Below, piece by piece: positions 49,166 through 57,139 of a stretch of 64,000 nucleotides of DNA. Both the position numbers and the translations under genes were made by a program. A model generated the notes under the pieces. That model was not told the origin of the DNA. It made no database searches and saw only the letters and a program-made list of their open reading frames with translations. How positions within the stretch are numbered: the stretch's first letter is position 1; each line of letters begins with the position of its first letter. The DNA comes from Adlercreutzia caecimuris B7 (GTDB lineage Bacteria; Actinomycetota; Coriobacteriia; Coriobacteriales; Eggerthellaceae), in contig NZ_KE159646.1 of NCBI RefSeq assembly GCF_000403355.2, forward strand, positions 955,226 to 1,019,225, written 5' to 3'.

Positions 49166-49411
49166 TTAGGCGTTCTCGCGAGCAGCCTTGTACAGACGCT
49201 CCACCGTGTCGGTGGGCTGGGCGCCGTTGGCCAGCCACTTCTCCATCTTCTCCATGTCGAACTTGATGAGGTGCGGATGGCAGCAGGGATTGTAGCGGCC
49301 CACCTCCTCGATGAAGCGGCCGTCGCGCGGAGCGCGGGAATCGGCGGCGACGATACGGTAGTACGGGCGCTTCTTGGCGCCGTGGCGGGCGAGGCGAATC
49401 TTGACTGCCAT
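49166..49411 (-). CDS. rpsP: 30S ribosomal protein S16
   Basis: 81 residues. Typical [21 protein letters not shown] start, [13 protein letters not shown] and a C-terminal [12 protein letters not shown] motif. AAGGAG lies 9 nt upstream. First gene of the rpsP-khpA-rimM-trmD-lepB cluster; a short GCACTG/CAGTGC stem is present in its leader at about 49454-49471. Confidence 0.98.
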   Translation of the reverse strand: MAVKIRLARHGAKKRPYYRIVAADSRAPRDGRFIEEVGRYNPCCHPHLIKFDMEKMEKWLANGAQPTDTVERLYKAARENA

Positions 49412-49502
49412 GAAATGGAACTCCTTCTACAACTGATACGTTCTCTATACGCAAGCACTGCTCGCACAGTGCGGCGAAAACAGCAATTGCTTATATTACG
49501 GC

Positions 49503-50159
49503 TTAGCGGCTCGTTTGACAAGCGTGCGTCCACGAACTATCCACGGACGGCGCGACCGCCGGCCCCACCCCCACCACGCGGGTGGCGATGCGGGCGGCGA
49601 GGGCCGCGGAATGGGTGGTGAGGACAAGGCCCAGGCCGCGGGTTTCGACCTCGGCGAGAAGGGCCCGCCAGATCTGGGCTTGGGTGAGGGCATCGAGCAT
49701 GGTGGAGATCTCGTCGGCGATGAGGTAGCGGGGGCTTGCGGCCAGGGCGCGAACGATGCAGAAGCGCTGGAGCTCGCCGCCGGAGAGCTCGTGGGGGTAG
49801 CGGGAAAGCCAGCGGTCCTGGATGCCGAAGGCCTCGCGCAGACGGGCAAGCTCCTCTTCGCCTGCCGGCGCCTCGGCGAGCATGGCGCCCATGCGGCAGC
49901 GCGCGTCGACGGCGCGCTCGGGATGCTGGCCGATAAGCTGCACAGGGCTTGTTCCCCGCTTGGGAAGCGGCGCGCCGTCGATACGCACCTCGCCCGCCTG
50001 GGGCAGCGCGTAGCCGGCGAGGATACGGGCCAGCGTGGTCTTGCCAGCGCCCGAGGGGGCCGCCACCTGCACGCGCTCGCCGGGGGCCACCGCAAGGCTC
50101 AGATCCCGAAAGATGATGCGGCCGTCGAAGGCGGCCGTGAGGTTGCGGGCTTCTAGCAT
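49503..50159 (-). CDS. nikE: ABC transporter ATP-binding protein, NikE/DppF type
   Basis: 218 residues. Walker A A-P-S-G-A-G-K-T-T (34-42), signature L-S-G-G-E-L-Q-R-F (about 124-132) and Walker B Y-L-I-A-D-E-I-S. It is the shorter ATPase of a nickel/peptide importer and lacks the C-terminal oligopeptide extension. The start overlaps the nikD stop by 7 nt. The nickel assignment comes from the operator boxes and the His-rich NikD, not from this protein alone. Confidence 0.82.
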   Translation of the reverse strand: MLEARNLTAAFDGRIIFRDLSLAVAPGERVQVAAPSGAGKTTLARILAGYALPQAGEVRIDGAPLPKRGTSPVQLIGQHPERAVDARCRMGAMLAEAPAGEEELARLREAFGIQDRWLSRYPHELSGGELQRFCIVRALAASPRYLIADEISTMLDALTQAQIWRALLAEVETRGLGLVLTTHSAALAARIATRVVGVGPAVAPSVDSSWTHACQTSR

Positions 50160-51250
50160 GACGACGCTCCTTCCGGATATGGGCCGGCGGCGCCTTCAGC
50201 CGACCGCTCGGGCAGGGCGCCCTCTTCCGCGGGCTGCCGGCACGCCTCCTCCTCCGTCACCGTAAAGCCGTGCTCGGGCAGGGCGTGCCAGAGCTGACGG
50301 GTGAAGGGATGGGCGAGCAAGTCGGGAGAGGCGAAGTTGGCCACGGCGGTCTCCTCTACCACGGTGCCGTCGCGAAACACCGCCACGCGGTCGGCCACGG
50401 TGAGGGCGAGCTCGATGTCGTGGGTGATGAGCATGACGCCTCCGCCCGCATCGGCAAAGGCGCGGAAATCGGCCAGGGCCTTGGCCGCCAGGGCCGCGTC
50501 CAGCCCCGGCGTGGGCTCGTCGGCGACGATGAGCTTGGGCGACTCCATGAGCGCGCAGCACAGAAGCACGCGGCGGGCCATGCCGCCGGACAGCTCGTGG
50601 GGGTACAGGCGCGCCACCGATTCGGCCAGGCCGTAGCGCTCGAAGAGCTGCCGACGGCGGGCCCGGCGGGCGGCGGCGTCGGCACGGCGGGTGCCCCCGC
50701 GCCCGTGCGGCGCGCCTTCCACCTGCCGGCCCACGCGCATGAGCGGGTCGAGGCTTCCCACCGATTGGGGCACGTAGGCGATGCCGCGGCCGCGCTCGGC
50801 GGCGAGCGCGGCCGCGTCCATGGGCGCGCCGTCGTACCAGATGCGGCCGCGCACGAGGGCGTTGGGCTCGAACAGGCCGAGGATCGCGTCGGCCAGCAGG
50901 GTCTTGCCCGAGCCGGACGCGCCCACCACGGCCACGATCTCCCCCTCGTGCACCGAGATGGACAGGCTGCGGATGACCTCCACCTCCCGGCGCTTCGCAT
51001 CCAGGTAGGCGCGAGCGCGGCTTTGCCCCTCCCCTTCCTCGTACATGCGGAAGGAGATGGAGAGATCCTCCACGGTGAGCAGATGGTGGCCGTGGGCGTG
51101 ACGGGAGTCGCAGGCGTGCGAGTGATGATGGTGCACCGGGGAGGCAGCATGGTCCAGGTGCTCGTGGCTGCGCTCGGAACCTTCCGACCCGCTGCGCTCG
51201 CCCGGGACGGCGGCGGCTTCGGTGCGCGCGCTGTTGGCTGCTTCGGTCAT
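50153..51250 (-). CDS. nikD: ABC transporter ATP-binding protein, NikD/DppD type, His-rich N-terminus
   Basis: 365 residues. Walker A G-A-S-G-S-G-K-T-L (110-118), signature L-S-G-G-M-A-R-R, Walker B L-I-V-A-D-E-P-T-P-G-L-D and a switch His in I-T-H-D-I. Residues 29-56 contain twelve histidines, including H-H-H-H at 40-43 and H-A-H-G-H-H at 51-56, ahead of the ATPase core. Such tails bind Ni or Zn and are common on nickel-handling proteins, so this favours nickel over peptide transport. AGGAGG lies 5 nt before the ATG. The gene is followed by an overlapping nikE. Confidence 0.85.
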   Translation of the reverse strand: MTEAANSARTEAAAVPGERSGSEGSERSHEHLDHAASPVHHHHSHACDSRHAHGHHLLTVEDLSISFRMYEEGEGQSRARAYLDAKRREVEVIRSLSISVHEGEIVAVVGASGSGKTLLADAILGLFEPNALVRGRIWYDGAPMDAAALAAERGRGIAYVPQSVGSLDPLMRVGRQVEGAPHGRGGTRRADAAARRARRRQLFERYGLAESVARLYPHELSGGMARRVLLCCALMESPKLIVADEPTPGLDAALAAKALADFRAFADAGGGVMLITHDIELALTVADRVAVFRDGTVVEETAVANFASPDLLAHPFTRQLWHALPEHGFTVTEEEACRQPAEEGALPERSAEGAAGPYPEGASSC

Positions 51251-51259
51251 CTTCCCCTC

Positions 51260-52150
51260 CTACTCCTGGGCGCTTGCGGGATCGACGAGCTTGCGAAGAC
51301 TCTCGCCCACAGCATCGAACAGCATGACGACGAGCACGAGGGCCGCCCCGGGAAACACCGCGAGCCACCAAAGCCCCGCGGAGAGATACCCCATGGACTC
51401 GCTGAGAACGATGCCGATGGCGGGCATCTCGGGCGGCAGCCCGAAACCGAGGAAGGTGACGGCCGCCTCATGCAGGATGGCGTGCGGGAACAGCAGCACA
51501 AGCCCCACAACGAACTGGGGAAGCACGTAGGGCAGCATATGGCGCGCGGCGATGGCCAGGCGGCTCTGGCCGAGGCGGGCGGCCGCGATCACGTAGTCGG
51601 CGTTCCTGCATTGCAGGATCTCCGCGCGCAGCACGCGGGTGAGGCTCGGCCAGTGCGTGAGGGCCACGCCGATGGTGACGCCCCAGAAGCCCTTGCCGAG
51701 CGCGTAGGAGATGAGAATGAGCAGCACGATATGGGGAATGCCCATCATGAGGTCCACAAGCCAGCTGACCGCCGCGTCGGCCCAGCGGGGCCCGAGCGCC
51801 GCCGCAGCCGCCAGGACAAGCGCGATCAGCGCCGAGGACAGGGCGGCCCCAAGGCCCACGAGCACGCTGGTGGAAAGACCGGCGAGCGTGCGGCAGAGCA
51901 TGTCGCGGCCCATCCAGTCGGTGCCGAAGGGGTGCGAAAGCGACGGCGCCAGGCTCTTCGCCGCGAAATCGGTCGCCTGGGCCGCAGGCTGCAGCAGCAG
52001 TCCCGCGATGATCACAACGGCCAGCAGCACCGCCCCGGCCGCCGCCAAGGCCACCGAGCACTTGCGATTGGGAAGCCGGCCCGTGCGCGGCGCGGAGAGC
52101 ACCGGCGCCTCGCAGATGTCGACGGCGGCGTTCAGGGAGATCCGCGTCAT
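51260..52150 (-). CDS. nikC: ABC transporter permease, NikC/DppC type
   Basis: 296 residues with about five to six transmembrane segments. The permease loop region is L-R-A-E-I-L-Q-C-R-N-A-D-Y-V-I-A-A, and the N-terminal part H-P-F-G-T-D-W-M-G-R-D is a hallmark of DppC/NikC proteins. ATG at 52150 overlaps the nikB stop (ATGA-type, 4 nt); the longer frame upstream is an antisense shadow. It pairs with NikB to form the channel. Confidence 0.9.
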   Translation of the reverse strand: MTRISLNAAVDICEAPVLSAPRTGRLPNRKCSVALAAAGAVLLAVVIIAGLLLQPAAQATDFAAKSLAPSLSHPFGTDWMGRDMLCRTLAGLSTSVLVGLGAALSSALIALVLAAAAALGPRWADAAVSWLVDLMMGIPHIVLLILISYALGKGFWGVTIGVALTHWPSLTRVLRAEILQCRNADYVIAAARLGQSRLAIAARHMLPYVLPQFVVGLVLLFPHAILHEAAVTFLGFGLPPEMPAIGIVLSESMGYLSAGLWWLAVFPGAALVLVVMLFDAVGESLRKLVDPASAQE

Positions 52151-53184
52151 AGCTGCCCCCCTTCGCCATGGGAAGGGGCCCCGGCTCGCCGCGCTCGCCC
52201 CGAACGGGAGGGGGCCGTCGGCCGCATGCGGGGGTCTACCAGGCCGTAGATGAGGTTGGCGGCCAGATTGCCCGCGAAGACGATGGCGGCGGATACGAGC
52301 GCGATGCCGGCGAGCAGGGCCACGTCCCCGCCGAGGCCGGCCGTGACGGCGGCCTGGCCGAGGCCGGGGTAGCTGAACACCTCTTCCACGAGCACCGAGC
52401 CGCCGAAAATCTCCGCCACCTGGGCGAACTGCAACGTCACCGCCGGCAGCACCAGGTTGCGCAGCCCGTGGCGGGCCATGGCCGCACGGCGCGAGAGCCC
52501 CCGGGCGCGGGCGAAGCGAATGTAGTCGGAGGCCATCACCTCGACGGCCTTGGCGCGGGTATGCAGCGCCACGTTCGCCACCCCCACGAGCGAGAGCGTA
52601 AGAGCCGGCAGCGCCATATGGCGCAACGCGTCGGCGAAGGTGACATCGGCGGCGGACAGGCCTATGGGCACCGAGAAGCCAATGGGAAACCACCCGAGCC
52701 ACACCGCGAACACCATGAGCAGCAGAAGTCCTATCCAGAATGCAGGCGACGCCGCCAAGACGAAGCAATACCCCTTCACAACGCGGTCGACGAGGCGCCC
52801 CTCGTTCAGCGCCGCGACCACGCCGAGGGCAAACCCGAGCACGCCCGAGACCACCCAGGCCACTCCCATGAGCGCCAGCGAGTTCAGCGCCCGAGAGGCG
52901 ATGACCTCGGTCACCGGCATGTTGTAGCGCAGAGACGTGCCCAAATCCCCCTGGAGCAGGCCGCCGAACCAGGCGATGAACCGCTCGTGCATGGGGGTGC
53001 CAGCCCCCCAGTAGGCCGCGAGCGCCGCCCGCTTCTCCTCACTCATGCCGAGCAGCGCCGCCTGGCCCACGTTCGCCTGCAGCGGGTCCACCGGCGACAG
53101 GCTCACAAGCGCAAACGTGACCACCGCCACCGCCACCATAAGCAGCCCAAACCGCGCGATATGCGATGCAATATATTTAATCAT
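52147..53184 (-). CDS. nikB: ABC transporter permease, NikB/DppB type
   Basis: 345 residues. A DppB/NikB signature G-D-L-G-T-S-L-R-Y-N-x-P-V is present, as is the loop A-S-D-Y-I-R-F-A-R-A-R-G-L-S and F-S-Y-P-G-L-G near the C-terminus; about six transmembrane segments. ATG at 53184 is preferred to a TTG four codons earlier. It is separated from the binding-protein gene by 250 bp with two hairpins, and the AT-rich sequence just before it (ATATAT) could be a secondary promoter. Confidence 0.9.
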   Translation of the reverse strand: MIKYIASHIARFGLLMVAVAVVTFALVSLSPVDPLQANVGQAALLGMSEEKRAALAAYWGAGTPMHERFIAWFGGLLQGDLGTSLRYNMPVTEVIASRALNSLALMGVAWVVSGVLGFALGVVAALNEGRLVDRVVKGYCFVLAASPAFWIGLLLLMVFAVWLGWFPIGFSVPIGLSAADVTFADALRHMALPALTLSLVGVANVALHTRAKAVEVMASDYIRFARARGLSRRAAMARHGLRNLVLPAVTLQFAQVAEIFGGSVLVEEVFSYPGLGQAAVTAGLGGDVALLAGIALVSAAIVFAGNLAANLIYGLVDPRMRPTAPSRSGRARRAGAPSHGEGGQL

Positions 53185-53299
53185 TATATATTCCAAAAAC
53201 TCGATGGCCGCCCAAGGAAGTCAGCGAGGTTTCGACAGGTGCCTGGAATTGCCCCGCCTTTTGCCCAAGCGGCCTTCGCGCCGCGCCGTGGTGAAAACA

Positions 53300-53322
53300 G
53301 TCAACAATCCAGTGGATTGTTG
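53300..53322 (-). terminator. Stem-loop with short T-run between the binding-protein gene and nikB
   Basis: TCAACAATCCA (53300-53310) and TGGATTGTTGA (53312-53322) are perfect arms; on the minus strand the hairpin is followed by CTGTTTTC. It may act as a weak terminator that lowers permease expression relative to the binding protein. Confidence 0.45.
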
Positions 53323-53408
53323 AGCACTGCCTCTGCGCCCGAGAGGGCGCGCTCTGAGCAGCGCAGCTGATCAGAACTCCAGGTGCCTGTCGGAACCGCA
53401 GCGTCGGC

Positions 53409-53442
53409 GGAGTTAGGGAATGATTCATCATTCCCTAACTCC
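53409..53442 (-). other. Perfect 15-bp stem-loop at the stop of the binding-protein gene
   Basis: GGAGTTAGGGAATGA (53409-53423) pairs with TCATTCCCTAACTCC (53428-53442) around a TTCA loop and covers the last codons and the stop at 53435. No T-run follows, so it is more likely an mRNA-stabilising hairpin than a terminator. Confidence 0.55.
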
Positions 53443-55111
53443 AAGACCAGCGGTCGATATTATTCACCAGCGACCAGCCGTGCCCGTGGGGGTGCGGCTT
53501 CTGCTCGGCCACGGCAAGCCCCTCGCGCTCGAAGTACAGATGGTCCACATTGGCGAGCCACACCCAGGTGGCCGCCCCCTCGGGCGCCACGCCGGTCCCA
53601 CTGGCCGCATCCCATTGGGCCGCCTGGTAGAAGGGATAGGACTCCTCCACCGTGCGCGCCGCCTGGGCCGCTTCCAGATTGGCATCCACCGTCTCGTTCA
53701 TGTACTGGGCGTAGTTGCCCCAGCCCGTGGAGTAGGTCAGCTCGTACAGCTCCACCGGCGAGTTGGAGCCCCAGCCCCACAGCACCGGGTCGGCGTACTG
53801 GCGCACGTAGATGTCGTCCCAGCTGGCGCCCTTGGGCGTCACGGCGATGCCGAGGGCGGCGCACTGGTCGGCGAAGTCGTAGGCGAGCGCCTGGCGGGTG
53901 GAGTCGTTGGCGGCGTAGTACAGGTCGAAGGCGCAGGGCACGCCATCGCGGGACCGCATGCCGCCATCGCCCCGCGCCCAGCCGGCCTCATCGAGCAGCG
54001 CCTCGGCGGCGGCCACGTCGGTTTCCACCTCCATGGCCGCACTCGACCAGGGCATGCCGTCGCCCACCGAGTAAGCGGCGCGTCCGAAACCGGCCAGCAC
54101 GTGCTCGATCATAGCCGCGCGGTCGATGCCGAGGTTCAGGGCGCGGCGCACGGCGATATCGCTCGTCACGTCGTTGCCGCCCATATACACCATGTCGCCC
54201 TCCACCACCACGTCGGTGCCGGCCGGGTTGCACGGCAGCGAGATGCCGCGGGAGTCCACCGACGCGCAGTTGAGCAAGGTGTAGCCCGCGGGCACCGCAC
54301 CGGCAAGGGCCGCCGAGGTGTAGGCCACGTCCACCGTGCCCGCGCTCGCGGCGGCAAGCGAGGCATCCTCTTCCATGAACAGCACCACTACCCGGTCCAT
54401 GAGCGGCTTCTCGCCGTAGTAGTCGGGATTCGCGCGCAGGATCACCTGCTGGCCGCGATCCCACTGCTCGAGCATGTAGCGGCCCGACCCGATGGGATGC
54501 TCGCCGTAATCCTCGCCGTAGCCGTGGGCCGGCACGATGCCCACCACCGCGAGCGTGTACAGAAGCGCGTTGTTCGGGCGCTCCATGGCGATCTCGCAGG
54601 TGACGGCGTCCACGGCGCGGGCCTCGCGCACCATGGACAGATCGGCCTCGGCCGCTTGGCCGTTCACAATGCCGTTGATGGTGAAGGCCACGTCCTCGGC
54701 CGTGAGCGGCACCCCGTCGGTGAACTTCACGTCGTCGCGGATATGGAAGGTCCAGGTGAGCCCGTCGTCGGAGCAGCCGTAGTCGGTGGCCAGGTCGTTC
54801 ACGAAGGCGAGGTTGTTGTCGGTGGCGATGAGAGTGGACTGGATGAGCGGCTCGTGCACGTGCTCGCCCGCCCCCCAGTTCACGAGCGGGTCGAAGCCGG
54901 CCGCCGGCTCGGAGGAGGGCGTCATGGTGATGACCACCTGGCTCTCGCCGTCAGGGCCGACGCCGACTCCCGCGGCCGGCGACGCGCCGTCCGCACCCGC
55001 AGCGGCAGAGCCCGCCGCCCCATCGCTTCCGCAACCGACAAGCGCCCCGGCGCCGAGTGCGCCCGCCGCGCACCCGCAAGCCTTCAGAAACATCCTTCTC
55101 GACAGCACCAT
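53435..55111 (-). CDS. nikA: Nickel/peptide-type substrate-binding lipoprotein (Tat-exported)
   Basis: 558 residues. S-R-R-M-F-L-K (4-10) is a twin-arginine motif and L-V-G-C (24-27) a lipobox, so the protein is probably Tat-exported and anchored by lipid at Cys27. The rest is an SBP family 5 protein: N-D-L-A-T-D-Y, D-D-V-K-F-T-D-G-V-P-L-T-A-E-D-V, and G-S-G-R-Y-M-L. The C-terminus has H-P-H-G-H-G-W, a possible metal site. Two NikR-like boxes lie directly upstream, and permease and ATPase genes follow, so nickel is the best substrate guess; peptides remain possible. ATG at 55111 has AAGGAGA 6 nt upstream. Confidence 0.85.
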   Translation of the reverse strand: MVLSRRMFLKACGCAAGALGAGALVGCGSDGAAGSAAAGADGASPAAGVGVGPDGESQVVITMTPSSEPAAGFDPLVNWGAGEHVHEPLIQSTLIATDNNLAFVNDLATDYGCSDDGLTWTFHIRDDVKFTDGVPLTAEDVAFTINGIVNGQAAEADLSMVREARAVDAVTCEIAMERPNNALLYTLAVVGIVPAHGYGEDYGEHPIGSGRYMLEQWDRGQQVILRANPDYYGEKPLMDRVVVLFMEEDASLAAASAGTVDVAYTSAALAGAVPAGYTLLNCASVDSRGISLPCNPAGTDVVVEGDMVYMGGNDVTSDIAVRRALNLGIDRAAMIEHVLAGFGRAAYSVGDGMPWSSAAMEVETDVAAAEALLDEAGWARGDGGMRSRDGVPCAFDLYYAANDSTRQALAYDFADQCAALGIAVTPKGASWDDIYVRQYADPVLWGWGSNSPVELYELTYSTGWGNYAQYMNETVDANLEAAQAARTVEESYPFYQAAQWDAASGTGVAPEGAATWVWLANVDHLYFEREGLAVAEQKPHPHGHGWSLVNNIDRWSWS

Positions 55112-55126
55112 GATGAATCTCCTTCG

Positions 55127-55153
55127 GTGTTACTTCTCTTCAAGACGTAACAA
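55127..55153. promoter_or_regulatory. NikR-like operator box 1
   Basis: GTGTTAC (55127-55133), 13-nt spacer, GTAACAA (55147-55153). It matches in spacing, and in 13 of 14 bases, the GTGTTAC-N13/14-GTAACAC site that I recall for a Geobacter NikR. It lies 16 nt upstream of the binding-protein start. Confidence 0.6.
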
Positions 55154-55172
55154 TACCATAGAAATTCCCTCA

Positions 55173-55199
55173 GTGTTACGAAAATTAATTTCGTAATCC
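55173..55199. promoter_or_regulatory. NikR-like operator box 2
   Basis: GTGTTAC (55173-55179), 13-nt spacer, GTAATCC (55193-55199). It also contains the palindrome TTACGAAA-N5-TTTCGTAA (55176-55196). A weak promoter (TTTCGT, 17 nt, TATGGT on the minus strand) falls between and over the two boxes, as expected for repression. Confidence 0.55.
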
Positions 55200-55364
55200 T
55201 TGAATGCACGTTGCGACAACCGAAAGACATGCGGAGCGATACGCAGGTTGCAGGGTCGCAGCCCGCTATCCACTGTTGTACTATTGTGTTATCATATCGT
55301 TGGTCAGCGGAGTAAGCCCCGTTTGCTGGCAGCGCCTTCTCGTGTGGAAGGAGGTGATTTGCCC

Positions 55365-55490
55365 ATGGACTTTATTATCCAGCTGCTCAAGCTTGCCGCT
55401 TCGACGGTGGGGTTGGCGGCGGCGGTGGTGAAGGCCATGTCCGCAGCGCAGGGCTCGCGCCCCGAAACGAAGGCTGACCGTAAGCGTTAG
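55365..55490 (+). CDS. Small hydrophobic peptide, candidate type I toxin (copy 2)
   Basis: 41 residues. Residues 3-22 are one hydrophobic helix (F-I-I-Q-L-L-K-L-A-A-S-T-V-G-L-A-A-A-V-V), followed by a basic tail ending D-R-K-R. The anti-Shine-Dalgarno match is perfect and 6 nt from the ATG. The stop lies in the loop of the downstream hairpin. The size, single helix and charged tail resemble Fst/Ldr-type membrane toxins, though the sequence is not close to any I can name. Confidence 0.65.
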   Translation: MDFIIQLLKLAASTVGLAAAVVKAMSAAQGSRPETKADRKR

Positions 55491-55552
55491 TTAGCTTACG
55501 GTCAGCTGAAACACAAACGGCGTTGCCCGCATCCCAACCACGGGCATCCGCT
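55465..55552 (-). ncRNA. Predicted antisense RNA of module copy 2
   Basis: Predicted start near 55552, ending after the stem GCTGACCGTAAGC/GCTTACGGTCAGC (55473-55506), followed on the minus strand by CTTCGTTTC. It overlaps the last 25 nt of the peptide ORF and the mRNA 3' end. Confidence 0.5.
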
Positions 55553-55558
55553 GGCCTT

Positions 55559-55588
55559 ATTGTAGCAAATCGCATCAGCTCCCTGCAA
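55559..55588 (-). promoter_or_regulatory. Promoter of the antisense RNA, copy 2
   Basis: Minus strand TTGCAG (55588-55583), 18-nt spacer, TACAAT (55564-55559), preceded by T-G-C as in copy 1. Confidence 0.6.
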
Positions 55589-55673
55589 GATGCGGGACCA
55601 AGCGATCCGACGCCCTCCCGGCATACCGACGCCGCGGCCTCTGCCGCCTCGGCGCCATCGGGACGCGTCTTCC

Positions 55674-57092
55674 CTATTGTCCCATCATGTCTTGGATCTT
55701 CTTCAGGTCCTTCATGGACATGCCGCCCATGCCGGGAATACCGAGCCCGCGGCGACGCTTGCCCTTACCCTTCTTCCCCTTCTTGCCGCGGCCCATCTGC
55801 GCGTCCATGCCGGCGGTGGCCTGCTTCACCATCTTCTTCGTCTCGTTGAACTTCTTCATCATCTGGTTCACAGCCGTCACGCTCACGCCGGCGCCCTTGG
55901 CGATGCGGGCGCGGCGGCTGCCGTTCAAAAGCTCGGGCTTGGCGCGCTCTTCCTTGGTCATGGAGTTGATGATCACCTCCATGGCGTCGAGCGCGCCCTC
56001 GTCCACCTGACCGGACGCGAGCGCCTTGTCGCCGCCGGGCAGGGCGCTGACGAGCTTCTGCACGCCGCCCATCTTGCGCATCTGGGCGTTCATCATCACG
56101 AAGTCGTCCAGGGTGATGTTCCCGCGCATCATGCGCTCGGCCTCGAGTTCCTCTTCCTCGGCCTGCTGCACGCGCACGGCGTTCTCGATGAGCGAGACCA
56201 CATCTCCCATGCCCAAAATGCGCTTGGCCATGCGGTCAGGGTGGAACACCTCCAGCGAGTCGGGCTTCTCGCCCGAGGAGATGAACTTGATGGGCTTGCC
56301 GGTCACCTCGCGGATGGACAGCGCGCCGCCGCCGCGGGCATCGCCATCCATCTTCGACATGATGACGCCGTCGAAGTCCACGGAATCGGCGAAGGCCTCC
56401 ACCACGTTCACCACGTCCTGGCCGGTCATGGCGTCCACCACCATGAGGATCTGGTCGGGCTTCACGGCCTCCTTGATGGCAGCGGCCTCGGCCATCATGT
56501 CCTCGTCCACGTGCAGACGGCCCGCCGTGTCGATGATGACCACGTCGCGCAGGTTGTCGATGGCATCCTGCACGCCTTCCTTGGCGATGGCCACCGGATC
56601 GCGCCCGTCGCCGCGGTACACGCGCACGCCGATCTCGTCGCCCAGCGTCTGCAGCTGGTCGGCGGCGGCGGGACGGTACACGTCTCCGGCGATGAGCAGC
56701 GGGGAATGGTTCTCCTGCTTCAGGCGGTAGGCCAGCTTGGCCGCGGCCGTGGTCTTGCCGGAGCCCTGCAGGCCCACGAGCATGATGACGTTGGGGATGC
56801 GGCTGCCCAGCACGAGCCGCGAGTCGGTGCGGCCCAGAAGCTCGGTGAGCTCGTCGAGCACGATCTTCACGACGTTCTGCGCCGGGGTGAGCGAATCGAG
56901 CACCTCGGAGGAGAGGCAGCGCTCCTTCGTGCGGGCCACGAAGACCTTCACCACCTTGAAGTTGACGTCGGCTTCCAGAAGCGCCAGGCGAATCTCGCGC
57001 ATGGCGGCGTTGATGTCCTCCTCGGTGAGGCGCCCCTTCGAGCGCAGCCCCGAGAAGATGCCCTGAAGGCGTTCGGAAAGATTCTCAAGCAT
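55674..57092 (-). CDS. ffh: Signal recognition particle protein Ffh
   Basis: 472 residues. The SRP54 GTPase that binds nascent signal sequences with 4.5S RNA. N domain, then G-L-Q-G-S-G-K-T-T (107-115), I-D-T-A-G-R (187-192) and S-K-M-D-G (246-250); the methionine-rich M domain occupies about 320-472 and ends in G-M-G-G-M-S-M-K-D-L-K-K. It lies 47 bp downstream of ftsY. The conserved downstream neighbour rpsP is displaced about 6 kb by the nik operon. Confidence 0.98.
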   Translation of the reverse strand: MLENLSERLQGIFSGLRSKGRLTEEDINAAMREIRLALLEADVNFKVVKVFVARTKERCLSSEVLDSLTPAQNVVKIVLDELTELLGRTDSRLVLGSRIPNVIMLVGLQGSGKTTAAAKLAYRLKQENHSPLLIAGDVYRPAAADQLQTLGDEIGVRVYRGDGRDPVAIAKEGVQDAIDNLRDVVIIDTAGRLHVDEDMMAEAAAIKEAVKPDQILMVVDAMTGQDVVNVVEAFADSVDFDGVIMSKMDGDARGGGALSIREVTGKPIKFISSGEKPDSLEVFHPDRMAKRILGMGDVVSLIENAVRVQQAEEEELEAERMMRGNITLDDFVMMNAQMRKMGGVQKLVSALPGGDKALASGQVDEGALDAMEVIINSMTKEERAKPELLNGSRRARIAKGAGVSVTAVNQMMKKFNETKKMVKQATAGMDAQMGRGKKGKKGKGKRRRGLGIPGMGGMSMKDLKKIQDMMGQ

Positions 57093-57139
57093 GCAGGTTC
57101 CTTACTCTTGCGGTGCGGTGCGAATGGGATGCGGAAGGC

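Larger units (their letters stand above)
55302..55557 (+). other. Type I toxin-antitoxin-like module, copy 2 (mRNA with pairing ends)
   Basis: GGTCAGCGGA (55302-55311) pairs fully, with one G-U, with TCCGCTGGCC (55547-55556); GGCAGCGCC (55328-55336) pairs, with one G-U, with GGCGTTGCC (55519-55527). The same two pairings exist in copy 1 with different bases. Order inside: Shine-Dalgarno AGGAGGTGAT (55349-55358), 41-codon ORF, 13-bp hairpin, GCCCG/CGGGC hairpin, antisense promoter. Confidence 0.65.

Noticed and set aside
49454-49471. Short GCACTG/CAGTGC stem upstream of rpsP as an autoregulatory leader
   Set aside because: Only 6 bp, with no further structure or known S16 leader motif; too weak to list as a regulatory feature.
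50196-51371. 391-codon frame antisense or out of frame to nikD
   Set aside because: Shadow of nikD with an Arg/Gly/Pro-rich product.
55402-55490. Tail of the copy 2 peptide as a classical Fst toxin
   Set aside because: The hydrophobic pattern is similar but the sequence does not match Fst consensus residues, so no family name was given.
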